64,000 nucleotides of DNA from JAWKOK01 sp963765875 (GCA_963765875.1 CAVXYK010000001.1:62001-126000); one strand, 5' to 3'; numbered from the stretch's first letter, positions 26,182 through 36,526 are shown. The notes: generated by a model from the letters alone, not told the origin. A program made the numbers and translations.

Positions 26182-27090
26182 TCAGCGCGTCATGCGTGGC
26201 TCAAGCGCATCGCGCAGGCCATCTCCCAGCAGATTGATAGAAAGGACGGTCAGCATGATCGCCAGGCCGGGAAAGGTCGTGATCCACGAGGCATAGCGCA
26301 AATAGCCTCGCCCCTCGCTGAGGATCAGGCCCCATTCCGGTGTCGGCGGTTTGGCGCCCAGGCCTAGAAAGCTGAGCGCTGCGCCGGCAATGATGGCGCC
26401 GGCTACTCCTAGTGTGGCGACAATGACCAACGATCCGAGGATGTTCGGCAGAATATGGCGAAGGATGACTCGTGCTGGCGAACTGCCGATGGCGATCGTC
26501 GCTTCGATGTAGGCCGTGGCCTTGGTCTTCAGCACCAGGCCGCGCGCCACGCGGGCGTAGGTGGGCGCAGCGGCAATGCCGACTGCGATCATGGCGTTGA
26601 AGAGGCTCGGCCCCAGGATGGCAATGACGACCAGCGCCAGCAGAATCCCGGGAAAGGCCAGCGTGATGTCTGCAATCCGCATGATGATCGAGTCACTCCA
26701 CCCGCCAAAATATCCGGCAACCATCCCGCCCGTGACGCCTAACGATGCAGCGAGTGCTACCGAGATGATACCAACGCGCAGGGAGATTCGGCCACCGTAG
26801 ACGATTCGTGTGTAGATATCTCGGCCAAAACTATCGGTGCCAAACCAGTACTCGGCGCTGGGTGGCTATAATCGTTCACTGGGCACAATCTCAACCGGAT
26901 CAAAGTGGGTAACCCAGGCGCAAAAAGAAAAGGCGGCGATGACGATGAGCAGGGCCAATCCAATCATGGATCCGGGATTTTTGGTCAGGCGGCGCATGGC
27001 ATCTCCCCAGAGGGAACGATGCTGTCTTCCGCTATTCAGGTCCAGCGGTTCTTCCGATCGACTGGTGGAAGCAGCGACTGGCTTACTCAT
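26182..27090 (-). pseudogene. DppC-type ABC transporter permease with in-frame TAG
   Basis: From ATG 27090 the frame gives an N-terminal cytosolic region and first membrane helix (GSMIGLALLIVIAAFSFCAW), then VPSERL and a TAG at 26866-26868, then in frame PPSAEYWFGTDSFGRDIYTR and the rest of a normal DppC permease, including the EAA loop (AYIEATIAIGSSPARVILRH) and GDGLRDALEP at the end. In the family the stop position is usually Gln (RLxPPSAEHWFGTD), so a CAG to TAG change is likely. About 300 codons, full length otherwise. A shorter product from an internal start is possible but would lack the first helix. Overlaps the dppB-like gene by 8 bases. Confidence 0.85.
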
Positions 27091-28012
27091 ATCGAATCCT
27101 TGGATCTAGCAAGGCGTAGGACAGATCGACGAGGATATTGATCAACATGATCATCAGGGCAAGGACCAGCGTCAACCCCTGAATCATGGTGATATCCTTG
27201 TTCAGGATCGACTCGACGTACATTCTGCCCAACCCAACCCGTGCGAAGATGGTCTCGGTGATGACGGCGCCGCTGATCAGACCGCCGAACTGCAGCCCCA
27301 TCACGGTGACGGCGGGGATCAGGGCGTTGCGCAACGCATGGCGAATGACAACGGCGTGCTCGCGCAGACCTTTGGACCGAGCCGTACGAATATAGTCGTC
27401 GGTCAGGGCATCCAGCATGCTGCTGCGCACCAATCGTGCCAGGGTCGCCGAACTCAGAAGGCCCAGCGTCACGGCGGGCAGCACCAGCCGATCCAGGCTG
27501 CCTTGCCCCATGGGCGGAAACCATTTGAGATTGACGGAGAAGACCAGGATCATGAGCAAGCCAAGCCAGAAAACAGGCATGGAAACGCCGAACAGAGCAA
27601 AAACCATGGACAGACTGTCGACCCAGGTATTGTGCCTGAGCGCGGACACAATGCCCAGCGTCAGGCCCAGCACCGTGCTGATCACCAGAGCGCTCAGTGC
27701 AAGGTTCAACGTGTATGGCAATGCGTTCAGAATCTGGTCCAGTACCGGCTGCTTATTGAAGAGAGAGTCGCCCAGATCGCCGCGGACGACGCCACTCATA
27801 TAGGAGAGATACTGGACATACAGCGGCCGGTCTAGACCCATGTCCTGGCGAACCTGCTCCAATAGTTCCGGCGTGCTGCGTTTTTCGCCCAAAAAAATCT
27901 CAGCCGGATCGCCTGGGATGAGTTGGAGCATCAGGAAGACCAATATGGTCAGGGCGATGAGGGTCGGGATGGTGGCAATCAGGCGACTGAACGCGTAGCG
28001 GGTCATCGACAT
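27083..28012 (-). CDS. DppB-type ABC transporter permease (peptide/nickel/opine family)
   Basis: 309 residues, six membrane segments. Conserved family features are visible: the N-terminal LIPGDPAEIFLGEKRSTPEL, MGLDRPLYVQYL, the permease-fold GVSMPVFWLGLLMILVFSV, the EAA loop DDYIRTARSKGLREHAVVIR, and the C-terminal LVDLSYALLDPRIRYE. It pairs with the adjacent DppC-type gene to form the membrane channel for substrates delivered by the binding protein encoded upstream. Intact, unlike its two partners. No ATPase gene is found in this operon, so the ATP-binding subunits must be encoded elsewhere. Confidence 0.93.
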   Translation of the reverse strand: MSMTRYAFSRLIATIPTLIALTILVFLMLQLIPGDPAEIFLGEKRSTPELLEQVRQDMGLDRPLYVQYLSYMSGVVRGDLGDSLFNKQPVLDQILNALPYTLNLALSALVISTVLGLTLGIVSALRHNTWVDSLSMVFALFGVSMPVFWLGLLMILVFSVNLKWFPPMGQGSLDRLVLPAVTLGLLSSATLARLVRSSMLDALTDDYIRTARSKGLREHAVVIRHALRNALIPAVTVMGLQFGGLISGAVITETIFARVGLGRMYVESILNKDITMIQGLTLVLALMIMLINILVDLSYALLDPRIRYE

Positions 28013-28098
28013 GGTTCGTTATCCTCAGCGGTACATCTTCCAATCATATGGAATCTCGGCAGATATTGACAGAGAATCACCGTCCAGATTACCCTGGG

Positions 28099-28140
28099 AT
28101 CCAGGTTTGTGGAGGCTGTTCGGCCTCCACAAACCTGGAT
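28099..28140. repeat. Perfect 18-bp hairpin between binding-protein and permease genes
   Basis: ATCCAGGTTTGTGGAGGC (28099-28116) pairs exactly with GCCTCCACAAACCTGGAT (28123-28140), loop TGTTCG. It lies downstream of the binding-protein gene and upstream of the permeases. Such stem-loops often stabilise the upstream message so that the binding protein is made in excess. No U-run follows, so it is not a full terminator. Confidence 0.75.
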
Positions 28141-28153
28141 TCGAACTCAATAT

Positions 28154-28255
28154 CAGTGGTTCACGATTTGTCATTCTGAGCGGGTCTTTTCGACCACGTC
28201 ACTCTGGCAAAGGGCCAGCGAAGAATCTCGCCTTCCACCAAATCGTGAACTGCTG
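28154..28255. repeat. MITE-like element with TTCACGATTTGTCATTC ends
   Basis: Starts CAGTGGTTCACGATTTGTCA and ends CACCAAATCGTGAACTGCTG, the outer ends pairing as imperfect inverted repeats. The inside (TCTGAGCGGGTC, ACTCTGG, CCAGCGAAGAATCT) matches the element nested at 9839-9914. Same dispersed family as 17183 and 54221. Confidence 0.8.
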
Positions 28256-28277
28256 AATAAGGTCTGTTGGCTAACCC

Positions 28278-29934
28278 TTACTCTGCAATTGCCGCGGTAT
28301 AGAAGTACGGCGTGTTGCCGCCCAGATAGTAGACGACGTCCGACAGCGTCATTGCTGTGGGCATACAGGATGACCGGATCGGCCCACAATTCCATGATCG
28401 CCTCATCCTTGACCTTCTTCTGGATGTCGGTATAGAGTTCGCAGCGGGCTGCCGGCTCTGCCTCGGCCGCCGCAGCGTCGATCATGGCGTCCATCTCTTC
28501 GTTGATGTAGTTGTTGCGGTTGGTGCCGCCGCCAGCATTGCTGCTGTGGAAGAAGGTGCGCACCATGTCGGGGTCGGTGCCAGTGTCCCACCAGCCCTGG
28601 GTATTGTGCTGTCCGGAACGTACGGCGTCGAAGTAGCCGCTGCGGCTTAGGCCGTTGAGCTCCATTTCAACGCCGATCTTGGCCATGTTGTCCTTCAGGA
28701 AGGCGGCTTCTGCATTGCTGTTGCCGGCATCGGCACGATAGTAGTGGCCGAGCGCCAGTGGTTCGCCGTCTTTCTCACGAATGCCGTCGCCGTCAGCTAT
28801 CCACCCAGCCGGCCTCTTCCAGACGTCTGGTTGGCTGCATCCAGATCGGTGGGATACATGTCGCAAAGGCTGGCATCGTAGCAGAAGACCACGCTGGTCA
28901 GCGGGCCACAGGCGGGCGTGCCAAAGCCATTGTAGACGGTGTCGATCATGCCCTGGCGGTCCATGGCCAACTGCATGGCGCGGCGCACAGGCAGTTCATC
29001 CGTGGGCGCGGTCTGCTGGTTGAACATCAACGCCCAACCCGAGCCGGGCTGCGGCAGTTCTACCGTGGTGATGTCGGGATTTTCGGCCAGATTGGGGAAG
29101 TCAATCTCCGGCGTCTGATCCATAAAGTCGATCTCGCCGGTTTCCAGCGCTGCCGTGCGTGTGGCAGGCTCTTCGACGAACTTATAGACGAGCTTGTCGA
29201 CGTTCGCCGGTCCGGTCTGTCCCATCCACTCGGGTCCCCAGTTGTAGTCGGGGTTGCGTACCAGGACGATCTCGTCGTTGAGGATCATGGAATCAAACAT
29301 GAATGGGCCGGTGCCCACAAAGTCGGTGATGCCCCAATCTTCGTTGCCGACTGCCTGCTGCGCCGTCGGCGAAACCGGTACCAGCGTCGTGCCGGAGAGG
29401 TTGTCGAGGAAGGGCGCATAGCCGGTATTGAAGCGGACGATGACTTCATGGTCGTTGACGACTTCGGTCTCTTTATACGGACCGATGTTGCTAAAGGCGG
29501 ACTGTGACTGGGTCTCCGGATCGACAATGCGGTCAAAGGTGAACTTGACTGCCTCGGCGTTGAACGGCGTGCCATCATGGAAGGTGACGTCATCGCGTAG
29601 CTTGAAGCGATATTCGGTGGCGTCTTCGTTGACTTCCCACTCGGTGGCGAGACCGGGCACATAGACGCCCGGCTCTGACTGCCAGACCAGCGGATCGGTC
29701 ATGTGCATGGTCATATTGCCGACGCGCGAGAAGGTCGTGACGTTGGGATCCAGCCGGTCAAAGCCGGCAGGGATGCCAACCACGATGGTGCCGCCGGCTT
29801 CCGCTGCTGCGTCACTGCTTCGCCGGCGCGTCTGCCGGCGCTGCGGCCGGCGCCGCACAAGCAGACAGAACAAGGGCAAACACAATCAACAACGCAAACA
29901 CGCTCAGCGATCCTCGAATCTTCGTACTCTTCAT
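28278..29934 (-). pseudogene. Extracellular solute-binding protein (SBP_bac_5) gene with several frameshifts
   Basis: The gene starts at ATG 29934 with a lipoprotein signal (SVFALLIVFALVLSACAAP) and, joining frames, gives a normal family 5 binding protein: IVVGIPAGFDRLDPNVTTFS, then PLVWQSEPGVYVPGLATEWE and FKLRDDVTFHDGTPFNAEAV, ARRAMQLAMDRQGMID-like (VRRAMQLAMDRQGMID), and GWWDTGTDPDMVRTF. At least four frame changes are needed: near 29815 in the linker, near 28822 and 28797 (LEEAGWVDS then DGDGIREKDG), and near 28345, where the true end VVYYLGGNTPYFYTAAIAE lies. All four look like single extra bases. Substrate class: oligopeptides or related. Either sequencing error or a dead gene. Confidence 0.85.
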
Positions 29935-30146
29935 TGTAAATACTCCTGTGAAAGATAATCTGGACGGCACTTGATTGCCGTCAAGGTTTGGACTGCACGG
30001 ACCCTCTCAATCAATAGTTCGCGGTCGGTTCATCACCTCCTTTCCGTCTTCTTCCAATGTCCTTTCCAATATTACCGAAACCTCTCGATCTCTGGATATC
30101 CTGAACGTGTATCGCCTTTCAGCATCAATGATCACATGCACTTGCC

Positions 30147-31160
30147 TCAGCCGGTCTCCAGAACCTCGGCGATGTCCGCATCTGCGATGATGTAGACGAT
30201 GTCGCCGGCCATGCGCCAAGCCGGCTCCACCGACGCGGCCAGCAACAGGGTGCGACTGAACGGCGTTTCAAACGTCTCGCGCATGGACAGATCGTAGGGA
30301 TTGAGCAGTTGCGCCAGAACACGCCCGCCCTCGATCGGTTGCCCTGCAAAGGAGGCTTCGGCGTTGATTCCGGCCTCGGGCATGAGCAAGCCGCCCTCAC
30401 GCGTGTCGCAACAGAATCAGGTTGCGGTGATGGCCGGGGGTGTTGTCCACAACATACTGTCGCGGCGGCGCTTCGACCGCGCCAGGCAGCATTCCCAATT
30501 GGCGCATGACGTTGAAGACGCCGCGCACGCCGCGTTCCACCCAATCGGCGTAGAGCAGTCCGCCTCCGCCACATTCGGCCACGATCACTTTTGCCCCCAA
30601 GCCGCGCCGATGCGCCCCAGAACTGGCCTTCGCCCCATGCGTCGCGCAGCAGGATCGGCATGTTAAACGCACGCGCCATCGCGGTGGATTCAGGATCGTC
30701 GGTGAACTCGACCATATGTGCGGACAGCACTGTCGTCGCCGGTATGAAAGTCGATGTGATAGTCCAGATGGGGCAGAAACGACTCTGTCAAGGTGGCCGC
30801 CATCTGCTCGGATACTGGCGAGCACAGGTTGGATGGTCGAATCTTCGCCCGGCTGGGCAAAAACGCCGTTGAGATTGGCGCCGTCCAGCGGCGAATTGCG
30901 CGAGAGCGCGCCGGCCGCCACCGGATTGCAGACAGGCACCGCCATCACCGTTCCAGCCAGTTCACTCGAATCCAGCAGCGTCCAGCACCCGTCGAATGAT
31001 GGGGATGGACGGCAGCGGTTCATTGCCGTGAACCATGGCCGTGAGCCCCAGCGTGGGGCCGGGACGCTGCGCCGTTGAGCACATGGAGGGGCAGGCGTAC
31101 ATCGCCGCCATGGGCCATGGTTGTGACCGGCAGCCAGGAAAACTCTCTTGTCAAGCTCAT
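30147..31160 (-). pseudogene. AstE/aspartoacylase-family (M14-like) deacylase gene with several frameshifts
   Basis: Starting ATG 31160, overlapping the M42 gene's stop by 4 bases. Pieces in different frames rebuild a succinylglutamate desuccinylase/aspartoacylase-type Zn enzyme: the metal motif MVHGNEPLPSIP, NPVAAGALSRNSPLDGANLN, YHIDFHTGD, VIVAECGGGGLLYADWVE and the C-terminal beta barrel with GGLLMPEAGINAEASFAGQP. The family hydrolyses N-acyl amino acids and related amides. Six or more indels are needed to read it through. In the operon it would follow the M42 peptidase step. Confidence 0.8.
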
Positions 31161-32208
31161 GGTTGTTTCTCCAGAAAGTGCTTGAGCAGTTGCACGGTCT
31201 GTTCGACGTCGCCCAAGTGTACCATTTCGAAGGGGCTATGGGTGTAGCGGGTCGGAACCACGACCAGACCGGCGCGCAGGCCATGGCGGGTGAAGGCGCC
31301 GGCATCGCTGCCGTAAAAATGGAAGACGGCCGGCTGGACCGGGATGCCGGCTTCCCTGGCGCTGGCCATCAAGGAAAGCGTCAGCGGGCGGCTGTAGTGG
31401 GCGAGATCTTTGTGGACGATGGTCGGGCCGCCGCCGAGGCGTGCGGACGCGTCCCGTGGATCGACGCCGGGCACATCGCCGACCAGTCCGACATCCAGCG
31501 CGATGGCCAATTCGCAATCGACCTCGTCAGCCACTGCTTCCGCGCCGACAAGTCCGATCTCCTCCTGCACGGTGGAGACAAAGACGAGTTCGTAGGCCAA
31601 CTTGTCCCGGTCAAGCACATCCAGCAGCCGATCCATGACGGCGAGGCAGACCCGGTCATCCATGGCTTTGCCGTACGCGTAGTCGCCCATGCGCCGCGTC
31701 GGCGGGTTCCAGATGACGCGGTCGCCGATCTGGATGCCGCGCTCCTCCACCTCGACACGGCTGATTGCGCCGACGTCCAGAAAGATGTCATTCCAGTCCG
31801 GCTCGGTTTTGGCGCGCTGCTCGGGCGTGAGCACATGGCCGGTGAGTGTGGCGAAGAGACAGTCGACCGTGCCGGTTTCCGTCACGATCAGCGCCGGATG
31901 GCCCCAGGGCAGGAAGACCGAGCTGCGCAGGGATGGCTGCTGCTCAGGGTTGCGTTGCCCCGATGCAAGCCAGACAAAGCCGTCGTCGGAGATGTACTTG
32001 ACCACGAAACAGATCTCATCGGCGTGGGCCGCCAGCATCAGGCGCGGTCCGCTGCCGCCGACTGCGGCGATCAGATTGCCGACCGGCGTCAACGTCATCT
32101 CTTGGACGCGATCCTGCCAGCGTTCCTCAGCCAATCCTGGACATGCCATTCGTCGCCGCCCGGACCCGGCAGTTCAGTCAACGTTTTGATCAGCTCGAAC
32201 ATGGTCAT
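31157..32208 (-). pseudogene. M42 family metallopeptidase gene with one frameshift near the N-terminus
   Basis: Read from ATG 32208 (or 32202): FELIKTLTELPGPGGDEWHV, then one missing base near 32130, then a complete M42/glutamyl-aminopeptidase protein. Metal and catalytic residues are seen: His in LAAHADEICFVV, Asp in YGKAMDDRVC, the Glu pair in VSTVQEEIGLVG, Asp in ALDVGLVGD, and the final His in TRYTHSPFEMVH. M42 enzymes are cobalt- or zinc-dependent aminopeptidases acting on peptides in the cytosol. From an internal start most of the enzyme could still be made. Follows the amidohydrolase in the operon. Confidence 0.87.
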
Positions 32209-32261
32209 GTAGTTTTCTACCCCTTCATGGATAGATCAGCTGTTCTCTACATTTTGGCTGC

Positions 32262-33552
32262 TCATCCGTCAGACTGACTCGACGTCGTGTCAACCACATT
32301 CTTGTGAACCACACCGCCCTGCATGATCAGGTGCAGCCGTGACGCGTCCTGCAAGATCGACACATCCGCCAGCGGATCGCCGTCAACCGCCAGAAGGTCA
32401 GCCAGCAACCCGGGTCGCAGTTCGCCCACTTCGCCGCCCAGCCCCATGCAGGCCGCGCCCATGCGCGTGGCCGCAACAATGGCCTGCATGGGCGTCATGC
32501 CGGCAGCCACCATGTAGGCCAGTTCGCCGGCGTTTTCGCCGCGGCCGAAACTGCCCAAGTCGGTGCCCAACGCCATGCGCACGCCCGCAGCCAATGCTTT
32601 CGGGAAGCTCTCTACTTGGGCCGCCATCAGAATTCGAGCCTTGCGTGGCATGTAGGCGGGCACCGGACAGGGATCCAGATCGCCCAGCGCCACGATCTTG
32701 TGCAGTACGGTGAAGGTCGGCACCAGCCAGGTGTTCTGGCGCACCATCTGGTCGATCAGCGCGTCGTCCAAGGCAGCGCCATGTTCGATGCTGTCGACGC
32801 CGGCATCCAGGCAGATTTTGACGCCCTCGCCGCCGTAGGCATGGCTCATCACCGGCTTGCCGGCTGCATGGGCCGTATCGACGATGGCCCGCACCTCTTC
32901 CAGCGAAAACTGGCGCAGCAGCGGTCCGCCCGTGGGCGTGCCCACGCCGCCCGTGGTCGCGATCTTGATCCAGTCCGCGCCGGCCTGTACCATTTCGCGC
33001 ACCTTGTGGCGGCAGGCATCGACGCCGTCGCAAACGCCGTCGGGGATGGTGGCCAGCTTGGGATAGGTGGAGTCGACCCCGGCCGGTTCGGTGTGGTCGT
33101 TGTGGCCGCCGAACTGGCAGATGATGTTGACGCTGATCTTGAGCCGCGGCCCCGGGATCAACCCCTGATCCACGGCCATCTTCATGCCCAGATCGACGCC
33201 CGATGCATCGCGGACGGCAGTGAAGCCGGAGAGCAGCGTTTGGCGGAATGCATCCGCCGCCAGAAAGACGGACAGGCGTGGGCGGGATCGCGGCCCGGGC
33301 CACCATGCCGCCGGGCAGATTGGCCAGATGATCGTGGCAGTCGATCATCCCCGGCATCAAGGTTCGTCCCGCCAGATCGATCTGCCGCGCCGTTTCCGGC
33401 GGCGGCAACTGTGCCTGCGGCGCGACCGCGGCGATGCGCTCGCCTTCGACCAGCAGCGCGTGAGGTGTGTCGGGCGTGGGCGTCCCGCTGCCGTCGATCA
33501 GGCGGGCATTGTATAGATAGAGATAGCCGTCGCTCATCGTTCCGTCACTCAT
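32262..33552 (-). pseudogene. Amidohydrolase (imidazolonepropionase-like) gene with a frameshift
   Basis: The first frame (ATG 33552) gives DTPHALLVEGERIAAVAPQA and the metal motif GMIDCHDHLANLPGG; the frame then shifts near 33280 and continues as AADAFRQTLLSGFTAVRDAS, ISVNIICQFGGHNDHTEPAG, IKIATTGGVGTP (Lys ligand), MSHAYGGEGV, SIEHGAALDD and ALGTDLGSFGRG with the catalytic Asp. This is the classical dinuclear amidohydrolase pattern of prolidase/imidazolonepropionase relatives that cleave Xaa-Pro or cyclic amides. The start overlaps the SDR gene's end by 4 bases. Confidence 0.87.
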
Positions 33553-34376
33553 AGTGCCGCCCCCGGATCGTCTACGTGGCCGCTCAGCATGGTGAAATCA
33601 TGGTTGCCCTGAAAGCTATAATGGCCGGCCATCAATCCGCCGTCTACCAGGAAGAGTTGCCCGCTGACCCAGTCCGCGGCATCCGAGGCGAGGAAGAGTC
33701 ACCATGTTGGCAATATCCGCGTTTCGCCCATCCGCCCCAGCGGCACTTCCTGCAGATAGCGGGTTTTGTATGCCGTAGAGATATTTTCTTCGGCCCGCTG
33801 CGAAGGGACGTCGATCAGTCCCGGGGCCACCGCATTGACATTGACCCCGTACTGGGCCAGTTCCATGGCCGCGACCTTGGTCAACATGGTGAGCCCGCCC
33901 TTGGCCGCGCAGTGCGGGCCGCCCTTGACGCGCCCCATGAGCGCCGACACCGACGAGATGTTGACGATTTTTCCGCCGCCCGTTCGCTCCATCATGTGGC
34001 GGCCCACATGTTTGGTGGTCAGGAATGGACCGGTCAACTGGACGTCGAGCTGGCGTTGCCAGGCCTGCAAGTCCATATCCACCAGCAGCCCGTGGACGAC
34101 GACGCCGGCATTGTTGACCAGAATGTCAATACGCCCTAATTCGGCGACCACCGTGTCGACCAGCGCCGCGACCTGATCCTCATCGGCGACGTCGGTGGGC
34201 ACGGCGACGGCTTGTCCGCCGGCCTCTTCAATTTCCGCCGCCGCACGCGTGGCCGCATCGACATTGATGTCTGCGATGACGACCTGCGCGCCCTCGGCAG
34301 CAAAAGCATGCGCGATCTCCAGCCCAATCCCATTGCCTGCCCCGGTGATTACAGCTACTTTCCTGTCGAAACGCAT
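33549..34376 (-). pseudogene. SDR family oxidoreductase gene with two frameshifts near the C-terminus
   Basis: Most of the protein is in one frame: KVAVITGAGNGIGLEIAHAF, then ILVNNAGVVVHG and VNISSVSALMG. The catalytic Tyr-x3-Lys motif appears as HCAAKGG, so His replaces the usual Tyr. After GRMGET the frame shifts twice within 20 bases (near 33715 and 33700), and the expected end ADIANMV, ASDAADWVSGQLFLVDGG follows, stopping at a TGA that overlaps the amidohydrolase ATG. The stop overlap supports this as the true end. The lost Tyr is notable independent of the indels. Confidence 0.85.
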
Positions 34377-34620
34377 ATATCCTCACTTCTGAATGACTCT
34401 GCCGCAAAATCTACGAATTGCACCGCTGAGAAAACTCGTGCAATTTGTGAAATTCGTCGTTCCTGCAGTGAACTCATGAATGAACTCTGCTCGAAGCTCT
34501 AGTAAAGTTCGGCGTGAATACCACGACAGAAATCCGGCGGATCTACCACAGGTAGGAACTGAATAGGGATTTCTACCGGGATTCACTAGTGTGACAATGT
34601 TCCAACTTGGTGACGTCGTT

Positions 34621-36289
34621 TCACTTGCGCATGTCCGCGCCGATCAAGGCAACTGGCACCGACCCATAGGACAGAAATCGATCGTGGAATTGGGCCATAT
34701 CGAAACTGTCGCCATCACGTGCCGCCAGTTCACGACGCAATGAGTGGATGCTGTCGGCGCCGAAAAGATAGATCATGGCGGCCCCTGGAAACATGCTGTT
34801 TTTCACGGCTTCGCCATGGGCCGCGGCCGGACTCATGGCCGCGCGCTGTTCGTAGAAATCTGCGGCTTCTGCTAGCGTGAACTCGCCGCGGTGAAGTTTC
34901 ACGTCGACGATGGCGCGTGCGCTCATGCGCCGCCTCGATCGGGCTTCGGCATAGCGCTCCAGCGGCGTCAGAAAGTCGGTCTCGCCCATGAGATCGGTGG
35001 CGTAGCAGGCCCAGCCTTCGGCCATGGTCGCGCCGCAGTAGAGCGCGATGCGAGACGCACAGTCGACCGCAGCGATCCGCCCCACACGTGATTCGGCGCG
35101 AAAGGCATGCCAGTTCTGCACGTGGTGGCCAATGGACCCATGGTGGACCACGTGGTTGAGTTTGATCACGCTGTCATTGTTGCTGCGCAGAAACGCATCT
35201 TGCTCTGCGGTAGAGAGCGTCGGCTCCAACGGAGCAACCAAATATTGATGGACCGGTGGCCGGTTCACTGCCGCAGGCGACCGGTAGAAGAGGAAGTATA
35301 GATAGGGGGCGGCGGCCCGAACCCATTGCGGCCGCGGCACATATTCAATGGGGAATTCCGGCCAGGTCAGCAGCTTCTGCTCTTCTGCCGTTGCCCGGCA
35401 GGCGCGCCAGAGTTCTTCGTACCGCCCATAGTACGCCTGTGCCGAAGGATGGAGATCGGCGAGTGCTGCCAGGGCGTCGGCGGGCGTGTCGGCATTGAAG
35501 TCTGCGGCATGGACGGACAACTGGGCATCCGCTTCGGCCCAGGCATCTTCAGCATAGGCGACGATGTCGGCGCCGCTGAGATCCAGGAAATGGCCTTGGC
35601 GCATCATCAGATCGAAAGCGGCCTCGCCACAGGCGTAGTTTTCGTCGTCGTTGGCCAGCAGTTCGTTGCGCAGGTAGTCATGGAAGCGGGCAAAGGCGGT
35701 CGCCGCCGCATCTGCCGCGGCACGAAAACCCCGATCTTCGATCTGTTCCTGGGCCATCAGCAGGTCGATGCCCTGGCCGAAGAGAGCCAGCGCACCTTCG
35801 CATTCCCCCATGGCCCGCTCGGTCCAGGCTTTTGGGGCGCGACGCACATTGGCCTCGGCCTGGGCCAACAAACTCGGAATCCCTTGCATTCGATCAGTGG
35901 CTGCCGCTACGCGTGCATCGATCGGGGCATATGCGGTCAGGAAGAGGCCGATGATGCTAAAGATTGCTTCGCCGGTATAGAATGATGGATTTCCGCTGAT
36001 GGAAGTGGGCGGATGTATGTTCCCACAGTTGGATCTGTAGAAAGCCTTCTGCCAGTTTGCGATCGATCTGTTCTGCGCTGGTCAGCGGCTCATCCGGCAG
36101 CAGTTGGAGATCGTTCAACAGTCGTTGCATGTCTGCGAGCGTTTCATCGGCGCCGTTCTCAGACAGATCGGGCAACCGATGATCGTACTCGTGCTCGCCG
36201 ATAAATGTGGCGTTCACGGGTCGATGCCGGTAGTAGGAGATAAAGAACTCATCGAGCCAAGCGTTCAATTTCGGCGAACGATTTTCCAT
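34621..36289 (-). pseudogene. DUF885 family hydrolase gene with one frameshift
   Basis: From ATG 36289: LNAWLDEFFISYYRHRPVNA, TFIGEHEYDHRLPD, then a shift near 35990, after which FYTGEAIFSIIGLFLTAYAP continues and the rest of the protein is open. The C-terminal half carries NHVVHHGSIGHHVQNWHAFR and AEGWACYATDLMGE, the H-x-x-x-H/E-type putative zinc site of DUF885 (M1-like metallopeptidase relatives). About 555 residues in total, as usual for the family. First gene of the operon downstream of the divergent GntR promoter region, so it is likely the entry hydrolase of the pathway. Confidence 0.87.
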
Positions 36290-36403
36290 GGTTGATTGCT
36301 CCAGCCGATACTATTGGCGTAAAGAAACTCCGGCAACAAGTTCATAAGATTCCGGACCGATCCTAGAAGGGCAGGCTTTGCTCGGGAGATCGAGCAATCA
36401 CGC

Positions 36404-36432
36404 TTGACAATGCCTTTAAGAGGTGCTAACTT
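36404..36432 (+). promoter_or_regulatory. Predicted promoter of the GntR gene
   Basis: TTGACA at 36404-36409, a 17-base spacer ending in TGC, and TAACTT at 36427-36432, i.e. an extended -10 arrangement. The expected start site (about 36439) falls inside the palindrome that follows. Confidence 0.5.
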
Positions 36433-36435
36433 GAC

Positions 36436-36457
36436 TATCGAAAATCGATTTTCGATA
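36436..36457. promoter_or_regulatory. 22-bp perfect palindrome, probable GntR operator
   Basis: TATCGAAAATC and GATTTTCGATA form an exact palindrome with no spacer. It overlaps the predicted start site of the GntR/FadR gene and lies between that gene and the divergent minus-strand operon, the usual place for an autoregulatory operator. Confidence 0.75.
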
Positions 36458-36526
36458 ATTTAATTGAGTTTTAACATACTTTTCTGTTTCTGCCAAGTAA
36501 GAATTTCCACTATTGGAACGTATCTT

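Noticed and set aside
26866..26868. TAG might be read through as an amino acid in this organism
   Set aside because: TAG ends several intact genes here (MR enzyme at 4213, luciferase-like gene at 5280), so it is a normal stop codon.
30007..30219. Small minus-strand frame ending in a perfect AAAGGAGGTGATG followed by a tiny peptide
   Set aside because: Most of the frame overlaps the end of the AstE-like gene in another frame, and the peptide after the ribosome-binding site is only eight residues.
31148..32212. 354-codon plus-strand frame
   Set aside because: Antisense to the M42 gene, whose metal ligands are visible on the minus strand.
32616..33554. 312-codon plus-strand frame
   Set aside because: Antisense to the amidohydrolase gene.
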